Positions 1 through 8,116 of a stretch of DNA of 64,000 nucleotides are shown piece after piece; the first letter of the stretch is position 1, and the number at the start of each line of letters is the position of its first letter. The notes under the pieces were generated by a model. It was not told the origin of the DNA. It saw only the letters and a program-made list of their open reading frames with translations, and made no database searches. The DNA comes from Planosporangium mesophilum. GTDB lineage: Bacteria > Actinomycetota > Actinomycetes > Mycobacteriales > Micromonosporaceae. The DNA lies in the NCBI RefSeq assembly GCF_016863255.1, contig NZ_BOON01000051.1, forward strand, positions 1 to 64,000. Direction: 5' to 3'. The position numbers and the translations under genes were made by a program.

Positions 1-94
1 GACCGTCGACCGCGGCCGGACCCGACAGGGCCCACACCGACACCGCCCGGCCCTCCTCAAGCGCCCGGGCCAGCACCGCCACCCGATCATCCAC
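1..94 (-). CDS. Possible N-terminus of an unidentified protein, cut by the window edge
   Basis: From a GTG at 94 the minus strand reads VDDRVAVLARALEEGRAVS and on to VWALSGPAAVDG before leaving the window. The composition looks like real actinobacterial coding sequence, and a TAG at 104-106 closes the frame just upstream. No family is recognisable from about 31 residues. It could equally be the 3' part of a frameshifted gene whose front lies in another frame at 95-312. Confidence 0.3.
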   Translation of the reverse strand, partial: MDDRVAVLARALEEGRAVSVWALSGPAAVDG

Positions 95-367
95 GCGTCC
101 AAACTAGACGCCGAGTACGACAGTTCATCGAACGTCTGTGCGACTACTCTCGGCACTAGGGGGAGCGGGGTGTACCCGTCCTGCGGGGGCGGGGCAGCCA
201 GGAATGCCTCGACGGACCGGCGGTGCGCCGCCGGTACCTGGGCGGCGATCGTCCCGTAGCGCTCCGCGGGTTCGCGTCGCGCCTCGGTCAGCGGCTGGTC
301 GTCGGTGTCCACCAGCTTGGGTGAGGGGCGAGCCGCACGGTGTCCACAGAAGACGGTCGAGCGCACA
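95..367 (-). other. Stretch with a coding-like but unassigned minus-strand frame
   Basis: A minus-strand frame opens at GTG 312 and stays open to the window edge. Its first part (residues such as TIAAQVPAAHRRSVEAFLAA) looks protein-like, but the later codons include several rare ones (CTA, AGA, GTA). The better coding signal moves to another frame near position 100. Either two short genes abut here or one gene has decayed. No promoter or RNA gene was recognised. Confidence 0.25.
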
Positions 368-856
368 TCAGTGTGGCAGCGCCAATTCGACAGCGGCCTC
401 CGGAGTGTCGACCACGTCGATACCGGGCACCGGCCGGCCGTCCCGGTCGAGCACGCGCCAGCCGCCGAGCGAGACGACCGGTATCCCGCCGCGCCGCTTC
501 GCCAGCGCGACCTCGCTCAACGTGCCCCACGAGCCGCCTACCGCGATTACCGCGTCGGCACTCCAGACGATGACGGCGTTGCGGGCCTCACCCATGTTGG
601 TCACGATCGTCGCCGACAGGTCCGGTGCGGCGCCTTCCCGGCTGTCACCCGGCCGGATGCCGATCACCAGCCCACCCCGCGACCGCGCGCCGGCGGCGAC
701 CGCGGCCATCACACCGGTCCCACCACCGCAGAGGACGATCGCGCCGGCGTCGGCGAGGAGTTGGCCGACCCGGAAGGCGTTCTCCCGCTCCGCTTCGGTG
801 CAGTCGCCGGGGCCGCAGACGGCAACCTGGTACGCCTCCATCCCATCGGCCGGCAT
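368..856 (-). CDS. TIGR00725 family SLOG-fold protein
   Basis: A 162-residue single-domain protein with a Rossmann-like nucleotide-binding fold of the SLOG/LOG/DprA superfamily. The glycine-rich loop reads GGGTGVMAAVAAGA and the second signature reads GGSWGTLSEVALA, a close match to the GGxxGTxxE pattern of the family. SLOG proteins bind nucleotides or nucleotide-like ligands; some (LOG) are cytokinin-activating phosphoribohydrolases, but the TIGR00725 group has no settled reaction. The ATG at 856 was chosen because AGGTGA lies just ahead of it; an in-frame ATG at 841 is the alternative. The gene follows the large membrane protein gene by 8 bases, so the two are probably co-transcribed, which suggests a cytosolic nucleotide-sensing partner for that protein. 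The partnership is inference. Confidence 0.75.
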   Translation of the reverse strand: MPADGMEAYQVAVCGPGDCTEAERENAFRVGQLLADAGAIVLCGGGTGVMAAVAAGARSRGGLVIGIRPGDSREGAAPDLSATIVTNMGEARNAVIVWSADAVIAVGGSWGTLSEVALAKRRGGIPVVSLGGWRVLDRDGRPVPGIDVVDTPEAAVELALPH

Positions 857-864
857 CCCTTCAC

Positions 865-2538
865 CTAACCGTGGGCGAGGGCGACGCGCCACCGTTGCGC
901 CGTCCGACCGTGCCGGACGACGGCGACGAGCAGGCAGACCACGATCGCGGACGCGAAGCCGTACGCAACCCATACCGGCGCGTCGGGCACCACGAAGCCG
1001 AAAACGCCGCCGGCGAGGCCGAGGCATGCGGTGATGCCTGCGCCGCGGGTGTCCGCCCGGAGGCGGCTCACGTACCAGGCGATATCGGCCCCGGCGTAGC
1101 CAGGGCCGCTGAACAGGCTGCGCGCTCTGGTAATGGCAGCCGCGGCGAGCAGGGCGAACCCGCCGAGGACCAGGAACCAGGAGCGTACCGCCGCACGTTC
1201 CTGGGTGAGGCCGACGACCGGCGGGGTCAGGATGACGAAGAGGAGGAACTCCGCGAGGGCGATGAGGAGTGGCAGGAACAGGTCCCACATCGACGGGATC
1301 AGCCCCGGAAGCGCGAACGAGCCCACGACGGCGCCGGCGAAAGCCGCGATGACAGCCAGCAGGCTGGCCAACCACAGAACACCGAACAGTACGTGATACT
1401 GCATTGGAATGTCCCGATACGCCAGCAGATTGGCGGCGGTCACGCCAGCGATGCCCAGGGCGATGCTGACCGCGGTGATGTGGAGACCCACGTAGTGGTT
1501 GACGAGGTAGCTGTCCTGCCTCTGGCGCAGCCGTGACCGTCCCACCTGACCGGTCACCGCGTCCAGCCCGGCGGCGTGCGCTGAGGCGAGGATCCCACCC
1601 TGCGCCGTTACCGCGTCCGGTGCTCCAGCGGAGCCGGGGTTGTGTCGGCCGTGCGGCCGGGCGGACTCCGGCGTTCGCTCCTCGGTCCGTGTGGATGGCG
1701 TCGGGGCGTCGGAAGGTAGCGCGCGAAGTTGCGCGAGGAGCGCGAGTGTCGGGATCGCCAGCGACAGTATGGTCGACAACGCGGCGACGTACCCCGGTGT
1801 GACTGGTTCCCACCCACCGCGGGGGCGGCTGAGCAGTGTGCCCGAGGTGATGGCGACTGCGATCACATATACAACGGACAGATAGGCCGCCTGGATGGCC
1901 GCCCGATCCAGGGTGTCGTCCGCCGAACGCGTGGTGCCTGTCGTCGGTGACTTCTGCGCGACCGTTCTGAGTCGGGCGGGCAACGTCAGCCTGCGGCGTA
2001 GCCAGCGGCTGAGCGGGAACAGGAAGATGATGACGGCGATCAGCAGGGCGTACCCGTCAACCAGCCGGAAAAGCCACGTGGGCGGGGTGTACAGCGTCGA
2101 GGTTTGCATGTCGATCAGGTAGCTCGCCGCCGTGACCTTCAGGTGGTAGGCGACGATGAGCGCCGTCGTGTACGTGAGCAGGTTGGCCAGCCGGGTGACG
2201 CGGCCGTGATCGTCGTCGTAGGCGTTGAACAGCCAGCTGATGCCGCCGAAGATGCCCAGGGCTCCCAGGCCCAGCAGCCCGGCGGCCGGCATGGTCTCCG
2301 TCCACGCCTTGGCACACACCTGCTCTCCGGCGATGACGCCGAAGATAAAGCTGTCGAGCGCCAGCGCGAGCAGTGCGCCGGAGAAGAAAACGAGCGCCCG
2401 GGTACGCGAGCGGTTCGGGTTGCGGTCGCTGAACAGGACGACGATGCCGGCGAACACCAGGCCGGCGAGCACCCCGGCCAGCGCCGAGTGGGACTGCGCC
2501 GAACTGATCGGATTCCACTCCAGGTCTGTGCAGTTCAT
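865..2538 (-). CDS. Large multi-spanning membrane protein of unknown function
   Basis: A 557-residue integral membrane protein with about 12-13 hydrophobic segments arranged as two halves. Roughly residues 15-270 hold six or seven segments and 345-540 hold six more, with a polar Pro/Ser/Thr/Arg-rich linker at about 275-340. No transporter signature is evident. The start MNCTDLEW and the following motif ALAGVLAGLVFAGIVVLF, then LALDSFIFGVIAGE, match the start of the divergent gene at 2765 (MNC, then TGVLAGFAFTALVVLL, then STLIYSVLAGE). The two are therefore paralogues, this one roughly doubled in length. It sits directly upstream of the SLOG-fold gene (8-base gap). The function is unknown; an effector, channel or transporter controlled by the SLOG partner is possible. 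Confidence 0.7.
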   Translation of the reverse strand: MNCTDLEWNPISSAQSHSALAGVLAGLVFAGIVVLFSDRNPNRSRTRALVFFSGALLALALDSFIFGVIAGEQVCAKAWTETMPAAGLLGLGALGIFGGISWLFNAYDDDHGRVTRLANLLTYTTALIVAYHLKVTAASYLIDMQTSTLYTPPTWLFRLVDGYALLIAVIIFLFPLSRWLRRRLTLPARLRTVAQKSPTTGTTRSADDTLDRAAIQAAYLSVVYVIAVAITSGTLLSRPRGGWEPVTPGYVAALSTILSLAIPTLALLAQLRALPSDAPTPSTRTEERTPESARPHGRHNPGSAGAPDAVTAQGGILASAHAAGLDAVTGQVGRSRLRQRQDSYLVNHYVGLHITAVSIALGIAGVTAANLLAYRDIPMQYHVLFGVLWLASLLAVIAAFAGAVVGSFALPGLIPSMWDLFLPLLIALAEFLLFVILTPPVVGLTQERAAVRSWFLVLGGFALLAAAAITRARSLFSGPGYAGADIAWYVSRLRADTRGAGITACLGLAGGVFGFVVPDAPVWVAYGFASAIVVCLLVAVVRHGRTAQRWRVALAHG

Positions 2539-2764
2539 GCGCTCACCCGCTCGGGACGTCGGGGATCCGTACGCGCACCCTAACCCGCTGCCCCACCGAA
2601 AGTGACCGTCCGATGGGCGCTCCGCAACAGGCCGTCGGGTGCGTCAATCGATGCGATCAGATGAGTGGTTGTCGACTGTCGCAATGCGACGCTCTCGGTT
2701 GCGGTGCCGATTCCGCTAGGCTGCCCGCCGGCCCGCGCGAAATCACTACCTCATGGTGGTCGCC

Positions 2765-3664
2765 GTGAACTGTCCGGGTGTCATCGACATCGTCAAGATC
2801 GCCGGCTATTACGCGCAGATGACCGGCGTACTGGCCGGTTTCGCGTTCACCGCGCTGGTCGTCCTACTCGGCCCGGCGCGGCCGGACGAGCCGGGCCTGC
2901 ACCGCACGAGCAGGGCGAACGGCGTACCGCTGGTCCTGCTGGCGGCCTTCATCGCCCTGACCATGTCGACTTTGATCTACTCCGTTCTCGCCGGCGAGAG
3001 TGAGCAGGCCCGTGGCCGGGCTGCCACCGTCGAAATCATCGACGGAGTTCCGTTCGGGCTCGCGGTCATCATGCTGTTCCACGGCATCACCCTGCTCATG
3101 CAGGGCGGCGACATCGACCCGGTGGCGGTCGGCACGGCGCGGGTCATGACCGTCGTCATCTCGCCGCCACTGACGCTGTACTACATCGCCAACGGCGCGG
3201 CGGACACCCTGTCCATCCACGCGACCCGGGTGGCCGGAGAGTGTGTGGCCACCGGGGTGTCGGAGCTGGGGCTGGTCCTCAGTGTCATCCTGGTGCTGGT
3301 CCTCGCGGTCTCGGTGATCCCGAAGCTCCAGCCGCGTGCGCTGCGTGCCGGTGCGCGCAAGGCTCTCCGACTGGTCCCGATCTCGGTCCTCGTCGTCAGT
3401 CTCGCGGCCACCGTCGCGGCGGGCGACCTGAGTACCAGGTCGCCCGACTTCCTGTTCTCGCCGACGGCCCTGGACCGCTACCTCGTCGGCATCTTCGTCC
3501 TGCTCGCGTTGCTGGGACTGGTGCTCGGGCTGGGCCGTCCGGAATACCGGGGACCGGCCGGAACCAGAAAGCGGCGGTCGGGCACCGCCCGACCGCCGCT
3601 CTTCCGTACCAGAAGGGCTACTTCACGACCATCCAACCCAGGATCGGCGTGCTCTGCAGCGTGA
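2765..3664 (+). CDS. Membrane protein, half-length paralogue of the 865-2538 protein
   Basis: About 299 residues with seven predicted membrane segments, transcribed divergently from its larger paralogue. GTG 2765 gives an N-terminus MNCPGVID that aligns with MNCTDLEW of the neighbour, and both continue into a GVLAG(F/L) segment and an L..SVLAGE/FGVIAGE segment. ATG 2753, four codons upstream, is the alternative start. A TAGGCT box at 2717-2722 may be a -10 element. The last ~35 residues are basic and low-complexity (RKRRSGTARPPLFRTRR). They are read through the perfect hairpin at 3570-3600 and then antisense to the end of glcA, overlapping it by 47 bases. That tail is probably a read-on extension rather than a conserved domain. 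Confidence 0.65.
   Translation: MNCPGVIDIVKIAGYYAQMTGVLAGFAFTALVVLLGPARPDEPGLHRTSRANGVPLVLLAAFIALTMSTLIYSVLAGESEQARGRAATVEIIDGVPFGLAVIMLFHGITLLMQGGDIDPVAVGTARVMTVVISPPLTLYYIANGAADTLSIHATRVAGECVATGVSELGLVLSVILVLVLAVSVIPKLQPRALRAGARKALRLVPISVLVVSLAATVAAGDLSTRSPDFLFSPTALDRYLVGIFVLLALLGLVLGLGRPEYRGPAGTRKRRSGTARPPLFRTRRATSRPSNPGSACSAA
3570..3600. terminator. Bidirectional terminator hairpin, 14-bp perfect stem
   Basis: AGCGGCGGTCGGGC pairs perfectly with GCCCGACCGCCGCT across a 3-base ACC loop. On the minus strand it follows the glcA stop (3618) by 18 bases and is trailed by TTTCTGG. It lies inside the 3' end of the convergent membrane protein gene. Confidence 0.75.
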
Positions 3665-5366
3665 CCAGGATGCACATGAACAGCAGCAGGACCAGGCTCC
3701 AGCCGAGGACCTTGCGGAAGATCTCGCCCTCCCGCCCGGCCATGCCGACCGCCGCCGCGGCGATCGCCAGGTTCTGCGGACTGATCATCTTGCCCATGAC
3801 GCCGCCGGAGGAGTTGGCGGCGGCGAGCAGTACCGGGTCGAGCCCGGTCCGTGCCGCCGTCTGGACCTGCAGGGCGCCGAACAGCGCGTTGGCCGACGTG
3901 TCGGAGCCGGTCACCGCGACGCCGATCCAGCCGAGGATCGACGACAGGAACACGAACGCACCGCCGGCGCCGGCGAAGAACGCGCCCAGCGTGTTGGTCT
4001 GTCCGGACTGGTTGAGCACGTAGGCGAGCGCGAGGACGGCCATGACCGTCACGATCGCGTGCCGCAGCGACACCCAGGTGTTGACGTACGCCTTGAGCGC
4101 CGCACCGGGCCGCACGCCGAGGACGATCGCGCTGAGGATACCCGCGAAGATCATCAGGGTGCCGGCCGCGGGCAGCCAGCCGAACGCGAACATCATCGAC
4201 GACTGCGGCTTGCCCGCCGCGGTGAGGACGTCCAGACCCGGCCACTGGAACTTCACCGTCCACGGTGACACCGCCAGTGCCGCCTTGACCGCGCCGATGT
4301 TGGCGATCGAGAACAGCGCGATGACGATGGCGTACGGGGCGTACGCCTTGAACACGTCGGCCCGGCTGTCGCGCGGCTCTGCCTCGACCCGCTCGATCGT
4401 GGAGGTCGCCGCACCGGAACCAACCGTGGCGGGTACCGTCGTGTCGCCGTCGACGGCGGCGGCGGCCTTGCCGTCCCCGGCGGTCTCGCTGGACACGCTC
4501 AGGTCGGGCGACTCGCTCGGGCGCCATACCCGAAGCAGCAGCACGACGGCGAGCGTGGCCACCAGCGAGGCGACGATGTCGGTGAGCGGCACCGAGATGT
4601 AGTTCGCCGCGACGAACTGGGCGACGCCGAAGCTGACGCCGGCCACGAGGGCCGCCGGCCAGGTCTGACGTACGCCGCGCTTGCCGTCGACGACCGCGAC
4701 GAGCACGAGCGGAACGATGATCGAGAGTACCGGGGTCTGCCGGCCGACCATCGCACCCAGGGTCTCGAGGTTGAGTCCTGGGTGGTCGCTGGCGCCGTGG
4801 GTGACGGTCGCGAGCGCGGTGATCGGGGCGGCCAGGGCGCCGAACGCGACCGGCGCGGTGTTGGCGATGAGCGAGACCGACGCGGCGTGGATCGGACGGA
4901 AGCCCAGCGCCATCAGCATGACGACGGTGATGGCGACCGGGGTTCCGAAGCCCGCGAGGGCCTCGAGCAGCGCACCGAAGCAGAACGCGATGATGATCGC
5001 CTGGATGCGCAGGTCGGGACTGATCCGCCCGAAGTTGCGGCGCAGTACGTCGAAGTGCCCACTGGAGACGGTGAGGTTGTAGACCCAGATCGCGTTGATG
5101 ACGATCCAGAGGATCGGGAAGAACCCGAACGCGGCGCCCTCGCTCGCCGACAGCAACGCCTGTCCGACGGGCATGCCGTAGACGACGACCGCCACGACGA
5201 GCGCGACGGCCAGGGAGATGAGCCCGGCGATCCACGCCTTCATGCGCAGCACGCCGAGCAGGAGGAACAGGGTTACCAATGCCAATGCGGCGGCGATCGC
5301 CGACAGGCCTACCGACCCGGATATCGGGTCAATGATGATCTTGTACTGCTCAAGCAAAGAGATCAC
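3618..5366 (-). CDS. glcA: LctP/LldP-family permease, probably for glycolate or L-lactate
   Basis: A 582-residue 2-hydroxy-monocarboxylate:proton symporter of the LctP family, at the family's usual length. It is almost wholly membrane-embedded. Family hallmarks are SEGAAFGFFPILWIVINAIW near the N-terminus, GALLEALAGFGTPVAI, SLIANTAPVAFGALAAP, and the late GSDTSANALFG and ANSSGGVMGKMISPQN motifs. A Ser/Asp/Ala-rich soluble loop lies near residues 290-330. It is the last gene of the aceB-glcDEF run. Family members take lactate or glycolate, and with GlcDEF and malate synthase in the same operon glycolate is the more likely main substrate (inference), hence glcA rather than lldP. The 110-base gap to glcF contains 13-bp tandem repeats. 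Confidence 0.88.
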   Translation of the reverse strand: MISLLEQYKIIIDPISGSVGLSAIAAALALVTLFLLLGVLRMKAWIAGLISLAVALVVAVVVYGMPVGQALLSASEGAAFGFFPILWIVINAIWVYNLTVSSGHFDVLRRNFGRISPDLRIQAIIIAFCFGALLEALAGFGTPVAITVVMLMALGFRPIHAASVSLIANTAPVAFGALAAPITALATVTHGASDHPGLNLETLGAMVGRQTPVLSIIVPLVLVAVVDGKRGVRQTWPAALVAGVSFGVAQFVAANYISVPLTDIVASLVATLAVVLLLRVWRPSESPDLSVSSETAGDGKAAAAVDGDTTVPATVGSGAATSTIERVEAEPRDSRADVFKAYAPYAIVIALFSIANIGAVKAALAVSPWTVKFQWPGLDVLTAAGKPQSSMMFAFGWLPAAGTLMIFAGILSAIVLGVRPGAALKAYVNTWVSLRHAIVTVMAVLALAYVLNQSGQTNTLGAFFAGAGGAFVFLSSILGWIGVAVTGSDTSANALFGALQVQTAARTGLDPVLLAAANSSGGVMGKMISPQNLAIAAAAVGMAGREGEIFRKVLGWSLVLLLFMCILVTLQSTPILGWMVVK

Positions 5367-5420
5367 CTCGGCACGGTGGGGGTGTGGGGGCAGGGTGTTG
5401 CGGCAGGAGCGTTACAGCAC

Positions 5421-5482
5421 GGTGTTGCAGTGCGGTGTTGCAGTGCGGTGTTGCAGTGCGGTGTTGCAGTGCGGTGTTACAG
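5421..5482. repeat. 13-bp tandem repeat between glcF and glcA
   Basis: Four perfect head-to-tail copies of GGTGTTGCAGTGC lie at 5421-5433, 5434-5446, 5447-5459 and 5460-5472. A fifth, partial copy (GGTGTTACAG, 5473-5482) contains the glcF stop codon (TAA on the minus strand at 5479-5477). A similar GTTACAGCAC at 5411-5420 sits just before the array. It looks like slippage-type expansion of the sequence at the end of glcF. Confidence 0.9.
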
Positions 5483-6886
5483 CAGGTCTTCGACCGGAAG
5501 CCCACGGATCGACGCGTCGAGCACGTGCGCCGTGTGGGCCAGGCCGATATCGGCACCGAGGCGCCGTACGGATGCCGCGACCTGCATGAGGCATCCGGGG
5601 TTTGCCGTCACGAGCAGCGCCGCGCCGGTGGCCAGCACGTCACGTGCCTTGCGCTCGCCGAGCTGCTGTGCGGGTTCGGGGTTGAGGACGTTCCAGATGC
5701 CGGCCGAGCCGCAACAGATCTCGGCGTCGGCGATCTCGCGCAGCTCCAGTCCGGGGATGCCGCGCAGCAGGGCGCGGGGCTGCGCCCGTACGCCCTGCGC
5801 GTGCCCGAGGTGGCAGGCGTCGTGGTAGGCGACCGTGACCGGCAGCGGGTGCCGCGGCGCGACCGGTCCCAGCTCGACCAGGATCTCGGACAGGTCGCGC
5901 ACCTTGGCGGTGAACGCGGTCGCCCGCTCGGCGTACGCGGGGTCGTCGGCGAGCAGCCGGTCGTACTCCTTCAGTGACGACCCGCACCCGGCGGCGTTGA
6001 CCACGAAGTAGTCCATCCCGACGTCGGAGAACGTGTCGATGAGTGCCCGGGCGAACTTCTGCGCCTCCTCCTCCCGTCCGTTGTGGACGCTCAGCGCCCC
6101 GCAGCAGCCCTGCGTACGCGGGATGACGACCTCGCAGCCCTCGGCGGTGAGAATCCGTGCGGTCGCGGCGTTGACGTCGGGGAAGAAGGCGCTCTGCACG
6201 CAGCCGGTCAGCATGCCGACGACGGCCCGCTTGGCGCCCTGGGCCGGGACCCGTTCGGCCAGCCGCTCCGGCTTGGAGAGACGAGGCGCCAGCGACTCCA
6301 TCGCCCCCAGGGTCGGCATCAGCTTCAGCAGACCGGTCTTCGCGACCAGTCGCTGTACCCCGCTGGCCTGGTACGCCCGCAGCGGCCCGCGCAGCAGGCG
6401 CAGCCTCTTCGGGTACGGGAAGAGCTTGAAGATGGCCCCGCGCAGCGCGCGGTCCCGCGGCGAGCGGCTGTGCCGCCGCTCCACCTGCTGGCGGGTGTCC
6501 TCGATGAGCTTGTCGTACTGCACGCCCGACGGGCACGCGGTGACGCAGGCCATGCAGCCCAGACACCGGTCGAAGTGCTCGACCATCGAGTCGGTCAGCG
6601 GCTCGCCCTCGAGCCCCTGCTTCATCTGGTAGATGCGCCCGCGCGGGGAGTCCATCTCCTCACCCCACAGCACGTATGTGGGGCAGGTGGTCAGGCAGAA
6701 GCCACAGTGGACGCAGTCGTTGACGAGGTCCAGCTTCGGCGGGTGGTGGTGGTCGAACGCCCCTTCGCCAGGAGTGGAGCCGACCAGGCCGAGGACGTCG
6801 CGCGGCGGCTCGGTCGCCCGCGTCCCCGTCGGGGTGGAGACAGCGCCACCGGAGACAGCGCCACCGGAGACAGAGTCGTCGGCCAT
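5477..6886 (-). CDS. glcF: Glycolate oxidase iron-sulfur subunit GlcF
   Basis: A 469-residue electron-transfer subunit of the GlcDEF 2-hydroxyacid dehydrogenase. Two 4Fe-4S motifs are clear, CVHCGFCLTTCPTY and CLGCMACVTACPSGV. Two CCG domains follow, with CCGALSVHNG and CCGSAGIWNV, the type shared with heterodisulfide reductase subunits. The start is ATG 6886, preceded by GGGAGG at good spacing, with glcE ending only 2 bases upstream (at 6889). The N-terminus carries an extra low-complexity stretch (SVSGGAVSGGAV) made by a 15-base in-frame duplication, absent from typical GlcF. The protein passes electrons from the FAD subunit GlcD towards the respiratory chain. Confidence 0.9.
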   Translation of the reverse strand: MADDSVSGGAVSGGAVSTPTGTRATEPPRDVLGLVGSTPGEGAFDHHHPPKLDLVNDCVHCGFCLTTCPTYVLWGEEMDSPRGRIYQMKQGLEGEPLTDSMVEHFDRCLGCMACVTACPSGVQYDKLIEDTRQQVERRHSRSPRDRALRGAIFKLFPYPKRLRLLRGPLRAYQASGVQRLVAKTGLLKLMPTLGAMESLAPRLSKPERLAERVPAQGAKRAVVGMLTGCVQSAFFPDVNAATARILTAEGCEVVIPRTQGCCGALSVHNGREEEAQKFARALIDTFSDVGMDYFVVNAAGCGSSLKEYDRLLADDPAYAERATAFTAKVRDLSEILVELGPVAPRHPLPVTVAYHDACHLGHAQGVRAQPRALLRGIPGLELREIADAEICCGSAGIWNVLNPEPAQQLGERKARDVLATGAALLVTANPGCLMQVAASVRRLGADIGLAHTAHVLDASIRGLPVEDLL

Positions 6887-6888
6887 GA

Positions 6889-8112
6889 TCAGATACCTCC
6901 CACGAAGCGCCCGGGCGCGAACCGCGCGTCGGGGTCGAACTGTTGCTTGACCCGACGCATCAGGTCCAGGCCCGCAACCGGCCCCCAGAGGTCGAGCCGG
7001 TCCCGTACCGGCGAGGGCGCGGTCACGACGACGGCGTGGCCGGACGCGTTGGTGGCGGCGGCGCGCAGGTCGTCCAGGACGGCCGCGACGGTGGCCGGTT
7101 CGGTCGTACCGGGCAGGCTGGCGTAGAGGACCCCGGTACCGGCCGAGCCGCGCAGCGCCAGTGGTACGCCGTGCCGCTCCCGTGCCGCCTGCCCGGCCGC
7201 CAGGAGCAGCGGGACCGTCGACAGCGCGGCGGTGAGCTTGATGCCGACGTCGCCGGCCGCCCACGGGTACGCCGACCACCAGGTGGGGGCGGTGTCCGAG
7301 CCGGTCGGGTGGTCGCCGCCGAGGAGGGTGCGGACCGTCGCCACCCGCGCCTCGACGCCCTCGGGTACGCCTTCGAGCAGGACGCACACCTCGACCACGC
7401 CGTCGGGGCCGGCGTCGACCTCGATCGCGGTGGGTACGACCTGCGCGCCGAGCACCGCGGCGACGGCGTGTCCCGCCTCGCCCACGCTCGTGAACCGGCG
7501 CGAGACGTACGCGCTGATCGCGGGGAGCGGGTGCAGCCGGAAGACGCACTCGGTGACCAGGCCGAGGGTGCCGTACGAGCCGGTGATCAGCTTGCCCAGG
7601 TCGTACCCGGCGACGTTCTTGACGACCTTGCCGCCGGCGCGGGCCACCACGCCGTCCGGGCGCACCACGGTGACGCCGATGAGCAGGTCGCGGACGGTCC
7701 CGTAGAGCATGCGGCGCGGGCCGCTCATGTTCACCGCGACCGTGCCGCCGACCGTCGAGGTCTGGATCGGCGCGTCGATCGCGAGCTGCTGCCCGGCCGG
7801 GGCGAGCTTGTCGGCCAGCTCCGACAGCGGCGTGCCGGCGCGTACGACCGTGATGAGGTCGCCGGCGGCGTGCTCGAGCACGCCGGTCAGGCGCCCGGTG
7901 TCGATGATCAGGTCCAGCGTGCGCGGGGGAGCGGCCCAGTCCTGCTTGGTACCGGCGCCGCGCACGACCGTGGTCAGGCCGTGCTCGGCGGCTCCGCGCA
8001 CGATGGCGGAGGCCTCCTCGGTGGAGGTGGGTGCGGCGACGAAGCGCGCCGGCACCCCGGCGATGACGTCGCTGTCGGTGGCGGGCACCAGCCCGTCGAA
8101 GGGGACCGACAT
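6889..8112 (-). CDS. glcE: Glycolate oxidase FAD-binding subunit GlcE
   Basis: A 407-residue FAD-binding PCMH-type protein, the second flavoprotein subunit of glycolate oxidase. The PCMH core includes TTVVRGAGTKQDW, STVGGTVAVNMSGPRRM and GGKVVKNVAGYDLGKLITGSYGTLG, and the C-terminus ends RFAPGRF as usual for GlcE. The start MSVPFDG at 8112 lies 4 bases after the glcD stop, so translation is probably coupled. It assembles with GlcD and GlcF and acts on glycolate or lactate at the inner face of the membrane. Confidence 0.88.
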   Translation of the reverse strand: MSVPFDGLVPATDSDVIAGVPARFVAAPTSTEEASAIVRGAAEHGLTTVVRGAGTKQDWAAPPRTLDLIIDTGRLTGVLEHAAGDLITVVRAGTPLSELADKLAPAGQQLAIDAPIQTSTVGGTVAVNMSGPRRMLYGTVRDLLIGVTVVRPDGVVARAGGKVVKNVAGYDLGKLITGSYGTLGLVTECVFRLHPLPAISAYVSRRFTSVGEAGHAVAAVLGAQVVPTAIEVDAGPDGVVEVCVLLEGVPEGVEARVATVRTLLGGDHPTGSDTAPTWWSAYPWAAGDVGIKLTAALSTVPLLLAAGQAARERHGVPLALRGSAGTGVLYASLPGTTEPATVAAVLDDLRAAATNASGHAVVVTAPSPVRDRLDLWGPVAGLDLMRRVKQQFDPDARFAPGRFVGGI

Positions 8113-8116
8113 CTCT

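Noticed and set aside
5421-5472. Tandem repeats as a CRISPR array
   Set aside because: Units are contiguous with no spacers, only 13 bp long, and no cas genes are near. The same holds for the 16- and 18-bp arrays at 11461 and 13425.
4782-5828. Long plus-strand frames opposite glcA, glcD, aceB, the glycosidase and the mce genes
   Set aside because: They are antisense shadows produced by GC-rich third positions; their translations are low-complexity Arg/Gly/Asp/Val strings.
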